This document shows, in pieces, positions 27,361 through 35,751 of a DNA stretch of 64,000 nt. Every line of letters starts with the position of its first letter. Positions within the stretch are counted from its first letter, which is position 1. The stretch is from Rhizobium oryzihabitans (GTDB lineage Bacteria; Pseudomonadota; Alphaproteobacteria; Rhizobiales; Rhizobiaceae): the NCBI RefSeq assembly GCF_010669145.1, contig NZ_CP048635.1, positions 1,744,501 through 1,808,500 of the forward strand. The letters are read 5' to 3'. The notes under the pieces are model-generated. The model was not told the DNA's origin. It worked only from the letters and a program-made list of their open reading frames with translations, and ran no database searches. A program made the position numbers and the translations under genes.

Positions 27361-27960
27361 TCAGAGGCGGGCGGCGACCGCCTGCCAGTTCACCAGATTG
27401 TCGAGGAAATTTTCGAGATAAGCCGGGCGCTTGTTGCGGAAATCGATGTAGTAGCTGTGCTCCCATACATCGCAGCCTAGAAGCGCCTTCTGCCCGAAGC
27501 ACAGCGGATTGACTCCGTTTTCGGTGCGGGTGATTTTCAGTGAACCATCGGTATCCACCACCAGCCACGCCCAGCCGGAACCGAATTGCGAGGCGCCAGC
27601 GAGGGCGAAATTCTGCTTGAACAGCGCGACCGAGCCGAAGGACTGCGTCAGCGCATCTTCCAGCACCTTCGGGATCGCATGATTTTTCGGTCCCATTATT
27701 TCCCAGAAGAGATTGTGGTTCCAGTGCTGGGAGGCATTGTTGAAGATGCCGGACTGCGCGACCACACCCTTCTCATAGGTGCCCCGGACGATCTCTTCGA
27801 GGCTCCTGTTTTCCCACTCGGTGCCTGAAATCGCCTTGTTGAGATTATCGACATAGGCCTTGTGGTGGAGATCGTGATGAAACTTCAGCGTCTCCTCGGA
27901 CATGCCTGCAGGGGCGAGCGCATCATGGGCATAGGGGAGGTCGGGAAGCTGGAAAGCCAT
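27361..27960 (-). CDS. sodB: Superoxide dismutase, Fe-type
   Basis: 199 residues from the ATG at 27958-27960, preceded by GGAAT; the frame stays open upstream but without a ribosome site. The metal ligands fit H28, H82 (in WNH) and the DVWEH motif near the C-terminus. Q78, four residues before H82, is at the position of the glutamine typical of Fe-SODs, so iron is favoured, but Mn or cambialistic use cannot be excluded. Converts superoxide to peroxide in the cytoplasm. Confidence 0.95.
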   Translation of the reverse strand: MAFQLPDLPYAHDALAPAGMSEETLKFHHDLHHKAYVDNLNKAISGTEWENRSLEEIVRGTYEKGVVAQSGIFNNASQHWNHNLFWEIMGPKNHAIPKVLEDALTQSFGSVALFKQNFALAGASQFGSGWAWLVVDTDGSLKITRTENGVNPLCFGQKALLGCDVWEHSYYIDFRNKRPAYLENFLDNLVNWQAVAARL

Positions 27961-28122
27961 TGGGTATTCCTTTGTCAACTGTTCGCTCAAGAGCATGGAA
28001 AGAGCCTTGCAAAAACAAGGTGACAATAGTTCTAGGACCTCAATCACGGTTGAGGTCAAGTGGTTCTTCGAGGATAAATTCACCCGACTGCGGCTTATAA
28101 AATATGCGTCCGATGGCGCGGG

Positions 28123-28692
28123 TTACCGCTTGCCCGCGTTGACGGTGGCGACCCATTCTTCGAGCGCCCTGCGGATTGCCTTGCCCGCATCTTCCCCGCG
28201 GACAAATGCCCACCATGTATGTGCGCCTTGCCAAACGGCGGCCATCTGCCACCCCAGCCGCAATGCTCTTTCCTCGTCGCGGGCAAGGCGGCGGCCAAGC
28301 GCGTGGGCGAGGGTGTGTCCCCAGAGGGCACCTCTCGCCCGCAGCTTCGGATTGCGAATGTCTTCTCTGAGCAGCAGCAGTCCGTCACTGGCGTTTTGTT
28401 CTGCGGCTTCAGAGGTCATTAGGCGCATGAGAAGGGCTATGGCGCCCTGCGGCGTCAAGGCTTCCTGCTCATCGGCCGTTTCCGTTTCCGCCTGCAGCTT
28501 GTCCCAGGCGCGCAGAAGCACGGTTTCGACAAGATCTTCGCGCTTGCCGTAACGCTGTACCAGGGTGGCCGCAGATAGGCCGCAGGCCTTTGCGGATGCG
28601 GCAAAAGTCAGCCCGTCAGGGCCTATCTGCAACATGAGGGGCAGTAGTGCGTCCAGCACCTGATCATCTGAAATAGACTTGTGTCTTGGCAT
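28123..28692 (-). CDS. TetR-family transcriptional regulator
   Basis: 189 residues with an N-terminal helix-turn-helix (FAASAKACGLSAATLVQRYG, about 29-48) and an all-helical ligand domain. It is divergent from a DHFR-like reductase gene 46 bp away, with an inverted repeat between them, the standard arrangement for self- and neighbour repression. Confidence 0.92.
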   Translation of the reverse strand: MPRHKSISDDQVLDALLPLMLQIGPDGLTFAASAKACGLSAATLVQRYGKREDLVETVLLRAWDKLQAETETADEQEALTPQGAIALLMRLMTSEAAEQNASDGLLLLREDIRNPKLRARGALWGHTLAHALGRRLARDEERALRLGWQMAAVWQGAHTWWAFVRGEDAGKAIRRALEEWVATVNAGKR

Positions 28693-28700
28693 GGCTTATA

Positions 28701-28722
28701 TATAAACGTATATTCATTTATA
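28701..28722. promoter_or_regulatory. Inverted repeat TATAAA-N10-TTTATA, candidate TetR operator
   Basis: 6-bp perfect arms within the 46-bp space between the TetR gene and the DHFR-like gene. The space is so short that this repeat must overlap both promoters. Confidence 0.55.
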
Positions 28723-28738
28723 AATCAAGGAGGATAAT

Positions 28739-29266
28739 ATGGCAGTCATTCGCGGGTATATCGCGGCGAGCCTGGACGGGCGGATCGTTTCTGGAGACGG
28801 CTCGCTCGACTGGCTCTACAAATATGATGATATGGACCTTGGCGAACACGATTACAGACGTTTTATCAAGGGAATTCGAACCGTTGTCATGGGGCGTGCG
28901 ACCTATGATTTCATTGCCAGCGAACAGTCACCCTGGGCTTATGGAGATCAACGCGTCATCGTCGTCACCTCGAGGCCGATCGAGGAGCCCAAGGGACCTC
29001 TGGAGGTGCGCAGCGATGTGGGCTCTTTGATGGAGGAACTGCGCGCTCTCGATGATGGCGATGTCTGGATCCTGGGCGGCGGAAAGCTGCAGATGGCCTT
29101 TTTGGAGCGCGGCGCACTGGATGAAATCGAGATTTACCTAATTCCGGAAATCCTCGGCTCAGGCGAACCTCTTTTCCCGCTTACAGGTCACCGCGCAAGC
29201 CCCACTCTTGGCAGCGCAAAGGAAATCGAAAAGGGCTGCGTTCGATTGCACTATCGCTTCTCGTGA
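28739..29266 (+). CDS. Dihydrofolate reductase family protein (RibD C-terminal domain)
   Basis: 175 residues with the DHFR/RibD fold: YIAASLDGRI at the N-terminus, VVMGRATYDF and WILGGGKL in the nucleotide site. Stand-alone proteins of this type are NADPH-dependent reductases with mostly unknown substrates; it need not be a true DHFR. AAGGAGG precedes the ATG. Probably under control of the divergent TetR regulator. Confidence 0.88.
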   Translation: MAVIRGYIAASLDGRIVSGDGSLDWLYKYDDMDLGEHDYRRFIKGIRTVVMGRATYDFIASEQSPWAYGDQRVIVVTSRPIEEPKGPLEVRSDVGSLMEELRALDDGDVWILGGGKLQMAFLERGALDEIEIYLIPEILGSGEPLFPLTGHRASPTLGSAKEIEKGCVRLHYRFS

Positions 29267-29354
29267 TGCTCTTAGGTTCACTTACACGATGGGCGGCAAG
29301 GAACGACGGAAACGGCCCGCTTGTTACTCACCGCCCTGTTACGCGATTTGAGAC

Positions 29355-30422
29355 CTAAAGCCCGAGAAACTTGAAAGGCTTGGTGTCCTTCAAGCTTTCG
29401 TTCGCCATGCCTGAATAGATGTGGATCTGATTGGGGCCGAGGTCGAGTTTCTTGACGGCACCGGTCTCTTTCGAAAGATCGAGTTTCGTCATGTCGATCC
29501 AGAAGATATTCGGCGTGAGCGCGGACTCGAAGAAATAGAGCTTGCGCTTGTGGTCTATCACCGTGCGCCAGCGGGTAGAGGAAATATTCGGCTGGTCCGG
29601 CGTGGTGATACCATAGGGAACTGAGACATTGCGGATGACGCTGAAGACGCTGGCTATGGCCTCGACCGGATTTTCGCTCTTGGGAATGGCATTGGCATAG
29701 AATGAGGCCCGGGCAAACCTGTCCGATGCGCGGTTGGTGCCCGGCAACATGACGGTACCACCAATCTGCTTCCAATATTCGTTGAGCGCCAGCTGGTGAT
29801 CGAAGGTCGGCGAATTGGTCATGACCTGATATTGACGGCCGTGATGGATAACCTGTTTGCCGTCGATATATTCGATGATCGCGCTGTCACCCGTCGCATC
29901 CGAAAGGGAGAGGTGTAAGGTCGCCAGACGTTCTTCACCGGGGACATTGTCGGTGACGATGGTGAAGGGGTTTTTCTCGAGTGCGCTGACGGCCTCGTCC
30001 ACCGTTGCGAAATTGTCGAGCGCATATTGCGCCCAGGCGGCGATGGACAGGCCCGGTGATTTTCCGTCATAAGCGGGATAGCTCGACTCCACCAGCCAGA
30101 GAACGTTTGCAGCAAGGCCTGCCTCATTCATGCCGTCGGTCGTCGAAATATCATAACCCGACGCAATGACGCTGCCGTATTTCGAGGTCCATTTGATCGA
30201 ATTCGGACCTGCCTCGCCGGAGCGCTCCATGCCGCGGGCGAAGACCCAGATATTGGTTCCCACATCCGTTTTCCAGTCCATCGACCGGGCCGTCATCACC
30301 TGATCATTTTCGCCCAGATAAACGAAGCGCGTGCAGGCTTCGGCAACCGATGTGGCAAGCGTGGTGAGAGACAATATCGCGGCAGTGCAGGCGGAAAAAA
30401 ACGGAAGGGTCTTGGGGCGCAT
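29355..30422 (-). CDS. Linear amide C-N hydrolase, penicillin V acylase/choloylglycine hydrolase family
   Basis: 355 residues from the ATG at 30420-30422 (GGAGA upstream; the in-frame GTG at 30443 is less likely). A signal peptide ends AEA and exposes C30 (CTRFVYLG), the N-terminal nucleophile of this Ntn-hydrolase family. RSMDW and the later NSPTFDHQL region also fit. The signal peptide places it in the Gram-negative group, whose studied members cleave penicillin V and acyl-homoserine lactones. Periplasmic. Substrate here not proven. Confidence 0.88.
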   Translation of the reverse strand: MRPKTLPFFSACTAAILSLTTLATSVAEACTRFVYLGENDQVMTARSMDWKTDVGTNIWVFARGMERSGEAGPNSIKWTSKYGSVIASGYDISTTDGMNEAGLAANVLWLVESSYPAYDGKSPGLSIAAWAQYALDNFATVDEAVSALEKNPFTIVTDNVPGEERLATLHLSLSDATGDSAIIEYIDGKQVIHHGRQYQVMTNSPTFDHQLALNEYWKQIGGTVMLPGTNRASDRFARASFYANAIPKSENPVEAIASVFSVIRNVSVPYGITTPDQPNISSTRWRTVIDHKRKLYFFESALTPNIFWIDMTKLDLSKETGAVKKLDLGPNQIHIYSGMANESLKDTKPFKFLGL

Positions 30423-30531
30423 GGGAATGTCTCCGGTGCTCACGGTGCCAATACAGCGTATGATAGAAAATCGGACTTGTTGGCGGGAGTCAAATAGGTT
30501 TAGCTACGGGCGATTAGTTGGGGAGAAGGCA

Positions 30532-31365
30532 TTGCTAAAATTATCAGTTTTTGCAGCCGTTATGGCTTTTTCCGCAACCGCGGCCGCAGGTGCGGACGAC
30601 GTTGTTGCCGCACCCGTGAAGGTTGATAACGGGACCGACTGGGCGTTTCAGGCTACGGGCTATCTCTGGGCGACTGGGTTGAATGGCAACATATCGCCGT
30701 TCCGACGGGCACCGACCCTGCATGTGGAGAAATCCTTTTCAGATGTCATGGATGATCTCAATTTCGGTGGGTTTCTCAACATCTGGGGGCGTTACGACCG
30801 TTTCGTCCTTTCCGGCGATTTGATGTATGTCGATACCACCGACAGCAAGGCAACCGGTCCGTTGCCGGCGCTGCAAATTCCGGGTTTGCCAACCTTGCCG
30901 GCCGGTGCCGCTGTTGGTGCGAATGTGGACACACAGGAATTCATGGCGACGCTGCAGGCGGGTTACCGTGTCATCGATGCGGACGGATTTTCTCTCGATG
31001 CGCTTGCCGGCGCGCGCTTCTGGCACATTTCCAATGACGTTGCGGTCACTGCCAGCCATCCCCTGATCGGCAGTGTTTCCGCCAGCCATAGGGAGAGCTT
31101 CGGCTGGGTGGACCCCGTCATCGGCGCGCGGGCCTTTTTCAGCCTGACGGACAAGCTGTCCGTTCAGGGACAGGTGGATATCGGCGGTTTCGGAGCAGGA
31201 TCCGATCTCACCTGGTCAGCGCTCGCGACGGTCAACTATGTCTTTACCGACACATCGTCGGTCTCGGCGGGCTACAAGGTGCTTGACGTGGATTACTCCC
31301 ACGATGGTTACGTTTTCGATTCCCGACTGAGTGGACCGGTCGTCGGGTTGACTTACCGGTTCTGA
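30532..31365 (+). CDS. Outer-membrane beta-barrel protein
   Basis: 277 residues from a TTG at 30532 with GGGGAG six bases upstream; no ATG is available. A signal peptide (SATAAA/GADD) is followed by alternating beta-strand pattern and a terminal Phe (VVGLTYRF), the BAM signal of outer-membrane proteins. About 8-10 strands are likely. It is divergent from the acylase and may be a small porin or a structural barrel; no known family assigned. Confidence 0.8.
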   Translation: MLKLSVFAAVMAFSATAAAGADDVVAAPVKVDNGTDWAFQATGYLWATGLNGNISPFRRAPTLHVEKSFSDVMDDLNFGGFLNIWGRYDRFVLSGDLMYVDTTDSKATGPLPALQIPGLPTLPAGAAVGANVDTQEFMATLQAGYRVIDADGFSLDALAGARFWHISNDVAVTASHPLIGSVSASHRESFGWVDPVIGARAFFSLTDKLSVQGQVDIGGFGAGSDLTWSALATVNYVFTDTSSVSAGYKVLDVDYSHDGYVFDSRLSGPVVGLTYRF

Positions 31366-31443
31366 CCCTTTGCCCCCGGAGTGACCTTGACACGACCCCC
31401 TTGGAGTCTAGACGGGGTCTCGTGTTCATTAGGGAGTAAAGAT

Positions 31444-32394
31444 ATGAAATCGCTGGCAAGCCTTTCGGCGTTCGTTGGCAAGACCTTTGCCATCTGGGTC
31501 ATCCTGTTTGCCGTACTCGGCTTCTTTTTTCCGGATACGTTCAAGCAGATCGCACCGTGGATCGTGACGCTCTTGTCGATCATCATGTTCGGCATGGGGC
31601 TCACACTTTCGGTCGATGACTTCAGGGAAGTCGTAAAAAGGCCGTTCGATGTGACGATCGGCGTGCTCGGGCAGTTTCTCATCATGCCGCTTCTGGCGGT
31701 GCTGCTCACCCGCATCATTCCCATGCCTCCGGAAGTCGCGGCGGGCGTCATTCTGGTCGGCTGCTGCCCGGGCGGAACATCTTCCAATGTCATGACCTAT
31801 CTCTCCAAGGGCGATGTCGCCTTGTCCGTTGCCTGCACATCGGTCACCACGCTTGCCGCGCCGCTGGTGACTCCATTCCTCGTCTGGCTGTTTGCGAGCC
31901 AGTTTCTGCCGGTTGACGGCTGGGCCATGTTCCTCAGCATCGTCAAGGTCGTTCTGGTTCCGCTCGCTCTCGGCGCCGCCCTGCAGAAGCTGCTGCCCGG
32001 TCTCGTCAAGGCTGCCGTTCCGGCATTGCCGTTAGTGAGCGTCATCGGCATCGTCCTCATCGTTTCGGCGGTGGTGGGAGGATCCAAGGCGTCCATCGCC
32101 CAGTCCGGGCTGATGATTTTTGCCGTCGTCGTGCTGCATAACGGGCTTGGCTATCTCCTCGGTTACCTCGCGGCAAAGGCAACGGGCCTGTCACTTGCCA
32201 AGCGCAAGGCCATCGCGATCGAGGTGGGCATGCAGAATTCGGGCCTTGGCGCGGCACTTGCCACGGCCTATTTCTCACCTCTCGCCGCGGTTCCAAGCGC
32301 CATTTTCAGCGTCTGGCACAATATTTCCGGCGCAATTCTGGCAAACTGGTTTTCCGGCCGGGTGGACGCAGGCTCCGCCAACAAAGCCGCCTGA
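31444..32394 (+). CDS. Bile acid:sodium symporter (BASS) family transporter
   Basis: 316 residues with nine or ten helices. AGGGAG precedes ATG 31444. The family's discontinuous-helix motifs are present: CCPGGTSSNV at 107-116 and EVGMQNSGLG at 260-269. Bacterial members carry pantoate, pyruvate and other organic anions as well as bile acids. It lies after the barrel protein and near the acylase, so import of a hydrolysis product is possible. Confidence 0.92.
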   Translation: MKSLASLSAFVGKTFAIWVILFAVLGFFFPDTFKQIAPWIVTLLSIIMFGMGLTLSVDDFREVVKRPFDVTIGVLGQFLIMPLLAVLLTRIIPMPPEVAAGVILVGCCPGGTSSNVMTYLSKGDVALSVACTSVTTLAAPLVTPFLVWLFASQFLPVDGWAMFLSIVKVVLVPLALGAALQKLLPGLVKAAVPALPLVSVIGIVLIVSAVVGGSKASIAQSGLMIFAVVVLHNGLGYLLGYLAAKATGLSLAKRKAIAIEVGMQNSGLGAALATAYFSPLAAVPSAIFSVWHNISGAILANWFSGRVDAGSANKAA

Positions 32395-32406
32395 AGCTCC
32401 GCATCT

Positions 32407-32437
32407 GTCAGGCCGCCTGTAGTTCAGGCGGCCTGAC
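32407..32437. terminator. Bidirectional terminator
   Basis: Perfect 13-bp stem (32407-32419 with 32425-32437) and a 5-base loop, between the convergent BASS transporter and aldo/keto reductase genes. Confidence 0.8.
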
Positions 32438-32443
32438 CCTGCC

Positions 32444-33499
32444 TTAGAACGGCATAGTCTGACGTGTCATGGCCGGTGGATTAAGCCGGGCAAAACCCGC
32501 CTGGCGCTGATACGGGAAATGCGGATAGGGAGCAGTCGTCTCGCTGGCCTCGTCCAGCTTCGCTACCTGTGCGGACGTCAGTTCCCATCCCACGGCATCG
32601 AGGTTCTGGCGAAGCTGTTCCTCATTGCGCGCGCCGATGATCACCGTGGAAACAGTCGGGCGTCTGAGCAGCCAGTTGAGGGCAACCTGCGGCACCGTCC
32701 TGCCGGTTTCTTCCGCGACAGCGTCGAGCGCATCGACTACGCGGTAGAGATGTTCATCATCCACGGGCGGGCCGAAGCTGGCGGTCTCATGCAGGCGGCT
32801 ACCTTCGGGCAGCGGCGTGCCGCGGCGGATTTTTCCGGTCAACCGCCCCCAGCCAAGCGGGCTCCAGACCATTGCGCCAAGACCCTGATCGGCGCCGAGC
32901 GGCATCAAATCCCACTCGTAGTCACGGCCGATCAGGGAATAATAAACCTGGTTGACCACATAACGCGGCCAGCCATATCGGTCCGCGACGGCAAGCGATT
33001 TCATGATCTGCCAGCCTGAAAAATTTGACACGCCGGTATATCTCACCTTGCCGGAGCGGACGAGCGTATCGAGCGTCGACAGCACTTCTTCAACCGGCGT
33101 GAAGGCATCGAAGGCATGAAGCTGAAGGATGTCGATATAGTCGGTCTTTAGGCGGCGCAGGGCGTCATCCACCGCGCGCAGCAGCCGGAAGCGCGACGAG
33201 CCCGCCTCGTTCGGCCCGTCGCCCATCGGCAGGCTGGTCTTGGTCGAGATCAGAACGCTGTCGCGCCTTCCTTTGACGGCTTCGCCGAGCACTTCTTCGG
33301 ATGCGCCATTGGAATAGACATCGGCGGTATCGAACAGGTTGACGCCGGCTTCCAGACAAATATCGATCAGGCGCCGGGCTTCCGTCGCGTCTGAATTGCC
33401 CCAGTTGCTGAAGAGCGGGCCGGAGCCGCCAAAAGTTCCGGCGCCGAAACTCAAGACTGGCACTTTCAGGCCGGATTGGCCGAGATGGCGATATTCCAT
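32444..33499 (-). CDS. Aldo/keto reductase
   Basis: 351 residues from the ATG at 33497-33499 (AGGAAC upstream). The catalytic tetrad fits D57, Y62, K87 and H127 in the TIM-barrel order. It is similar to the YajO/Tas-like group of NADPH-dependent reductases; substrate unknown. Divergent from a LysR regulator, the likely controller. Confidence 0.92.
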   Translation of the reverse strand: MEYRHLGQSGLKVPVLSFGAGTFGGSGPLFSNWGNSDATEARRLIDICLEAGVNLFDTADVYSNGASEEVLGEAVKGRRDSVLISTKTSLPMGDGPNEAGSSRFRLLRAVDDALRRLKTDYIDILQLHAFDAFTPVEEVLSTLDTLVRSGKVRYTGVSNFSGWQIMKSLAVADRYGWPRYVVNQVYYSLIGRDYEWDLMPLGADQGLGAMVWSPLGWGRLTGKIRRGTPLPEGSRLHETASFGPPVDDEHLYRVVDALDAVAEETGRTVPQVALNWLLRRPTVSTVIIGARNEEQLRQNLDAVGWELTSAQVAKLDEASETTAPYPHFPYQRQAGFARLNPPAMTRQTMPF

Positions 33500-33682
33500 G
33501 GGGCGTTCCTTTGTTGCTTCGAAATAGTCGCGGGCGGGTCGCTTTAAAGCATCGCGCTCTGCCCATCCCGTGATCAGGCAGACGAGGATTGTGATGTGTC
33601 TCAATCGCCGTCTGAAGATAGACGCTCAATCTTCAATGAAATAGAATGCCGAAAATACTATCACTTGTGAGATGAAATCATC

Positions 33683-34588
33683 ATGGCGCGACTGGATATC
33701 AACCGGGCAGGGGAGATGGAAATCTTCGTGCGGGTCGTCGAATTCGGCGGTTTTTCCCGCGCGGCTGCAGCGGCGAACATGACACCTTCGGCGGTGAGCA
33801 AGCTGATCGCACGGCTGGAAGGCCGCCTGGGCGTGCGCCTGCTCAACCGTTCCACCCGGCAGCTTCAGATCACGCCGGAGGGCTGCGCCTTCTATGAAAG
33901 GGCCACCCGCATCCTTGCCGATCTCGAAGAGGCCGAACGGGCTGCCGGTGAGGGCGAACAGCCCGTCGGCCGGGTGCGGATCAACACCAGCGCTTCTTAT
34001 GCAACACATATTCTTGCGCCCATCCTCCCACGGTTTCTGGCGCTTCATCCGGGCGTCACGCTCGATATCGTCCAGACGGATATGGTGGTCGACCTCCTTG
34101 CGGAGCGCATGGATGTTGCGGTGCGTGCCGGACCCCTGAAGAGCTCAACTCTCGTTGCCCGGAAACTCGGTGAGACAAGGATGATCATTGCCGCCGCCCC
34201 GGATTATCTCGAGCGCTGCGGCGTGCCGCAAACCATAACCGATCTGGAAAATCACAATCGGCTCGGGTTCGGTTATGCCCGGTCAATCGACGGGTGGCCG
34301 TTGCGGGATGCCGGAAAGACCGTCGTCATTCCCGCGACGGGACGCGTGCAGGTCAGCGATGGCGAGGGCCTTCGCCATCTCGCTCTTGCAGGTGTTGGGT
34401 TGGTTCGCGCTGCTGCCTTCACCGTGCGGGAGGATATCGCCGCTGGCCGGCTTATATCGGTCCTCGATCATCTTGATACGGGTGAAACGGAGATATTTCA
34501 CGCCGTTTATGCCGGCCAGCGCGGGCTCCTCCCGTCCCGTATTCGGGCGTTGCTCGATTTTCTGGGTGAATACGGGCGGGTGAGATAA
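33683..34588 (+). CDS. LysR-family transcriptional regulator
   Basis: 301 residues with an N-terminal winged helix (GGFSRAAAAANMTPSAVSKL, about 22-41) and a LysR substrate-binding domain. It belongs to the AaeR/DsdC-like group that often controls a neighbouring oxidoreductase. The 183-bp gap to the divergent aldo/keto reductase would hold its site, though I could not pick out a clear T-N11-A box. Confidence 0.92.
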   Translation: MARLDINRAGEMEIFVRVVEFGGFSRAAAAANMTPSAVSKLIARLEGRLGVRLLNRSTRQLQITPEGCAFYERATRILADLEEAERAAGEGEQPVGRVRINTSASYATHILAPILPRFLALHPGVTLDIVQTDMVVDLLAERMDVAVRAGPLKSSTLVARKLGETRMIIAAAPDYLERCGVPQTITDLENHNRLGFGYARSIDGWPLRDAGKTVVIPATGRVQVSDGEGLRHLALAGVGLVRAAAFTVREDIAAGRLISVLDHLDTGETEIFHAVYAGQRGLLPSRIRALLDFLGEYGRVR

Positions 34589-34664
34589 TCTAGCGGGGCA
34601 TTAGAACGTGCGACCCTGATGAAGATAGAATGGGACTGGAGAATGAGGCGTCTGGAACCGCTAC

Positions 34665-35450
34665 CTATGGTTTCGGACCGGACAATGTGAAAGCGCCAAC
34701 CGATCTCAGTGTGATCTGCGTCTTGCTAGCAATTGTACTCGATATCGCACCGCAGAGACTACCTGTCGTTACAACGTTACCAGCCTTGAGCATATTGCCC
34801 TTGTTGAGTGCCGCATTGGCAAAGGCGACAAGCGGTGCGAGCGGATCACCATTCGGATGTTTTACCGTGGCATCGAACAGCGACACCGGCCCCTCGGTAA
34901 CACTGAGCTGAGGTGGGTTCTCGCAATTTCCGGCAAAGACGTCCACGATGCCTTTATCGACCTCCGGGCCGATGACGAAGCCATGGTTGGCGAGGCGATC
35001 CGCGAGAAAAAGCGGAAACGGCACCTGATTTTTCTCCACCAGCCTGTAGCGAAGAAGTTCAACGCCAAGATGGACCTTGTCGATATATCCAAAAAGGTCC
35101 GCCCTTGTCAGCGGCCCGGCTGCCGCAGCGGGAATATCCGCCGAAAGGGTAAAGCAGATCTCGACTTCAATGCCTTCGGTGCCATCCCGCGGAAAAGAAG
35201 CGGCATTGGCTTCATCGACCCGCACACAATTGAACATGGGCGCCGCGATGGCCTCGCCATCCGGGCGAATCGCCAATTTCCAGCCAGCAACCGGTTCCGC
35301 CCAGCTTTCAGCAAACGCCTGCTGGACCGCCATAGCCTCTACAAGCGTACCTGGAATGAGACCCATCGCCTGCACCGCCGCCAGAGAAATCTTCGCCCCC
35401 TCGCTGCTCGCTGTTATGAAGCTTTCCGCCAGTTTTTCGATTGCCGTCAT
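34665..35450 (-). CDS. 2-keto-4-pentenoate hydratase / fumarylacetoacetate hydrolase family protein
   Basis: 261 residues from the ATG at 35448-35450 (AGGGAC upstream). The MhpD/HpcG-type pattern is present: an acidic metal site in EGIEVEICFTL and the C-terminal VVTTGSLCGAI. Such enzymes hydrate or decarboxylate products of aromatic ring cleavage, or belong to sugar-acid pathways; no partner genes are adjacent, so the pathway is open. Confidence 0.85.
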   Translation of the reverse strand: MTAIEKLAESFITASSEGAKISLAAVQAMGLIPGTLVEAMAVQQAFAESWAEPVAGWKLAIRPDGEAIAAPMFNCVRVDEANAASFPRDGTEGIEVEICFTLSADIPAAAAGPLTRADLFGYIDKVHLGVELLRYRLVEKNQVPFPLFLADRLANHGFVIGPEVDKGIVDVFAGNCENPPQLSVTEGPVSLFDATVKHPNGDPLAPLVAFANAALNKGNMLKAGNVVTTGSLCGAISSTIASKTQITLRSVGAFTLSGPKP

Positions 35451-35751
35451 TGTGTCCCTGGTCCCAGATGATTTCAAATGCCAAATGCTTTCACGATTTG
35501 GCGCTCACTGCCAGGGCCATCAATGCCGGGTTTGACCACAGCGCCGACTTTCAAGAGTCGCGGGGTCGGTTCCATTGCCAGGCGGGAGCCGGACAATGCC
35601 GGTCCCCGCGTCGCGTGCTGTGGGCTTTATGGGAGAGCAAATGAATAGTATTTGTGGTTGACAGCGTCACAAAACATAAATTCAAGCGTTTGCTTATGGG
35701 TTTCCTTGGCGTATTCGTCCCCTACCACGACGTAAAACAGAGAGTTGACGC
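35451..35751. other. Intergenic region between divergent hydratase-like and epimerase genes
   Basis: 301 bp without a supported gene. It contains TTGACA at 35658-35663 followed by A/T-rich DNA, a possible promoter for the epimerase, but with no good -10 at standard spacing. A seven-codon ATG frame near 35641 is too short to support. Confidence 0.4.
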
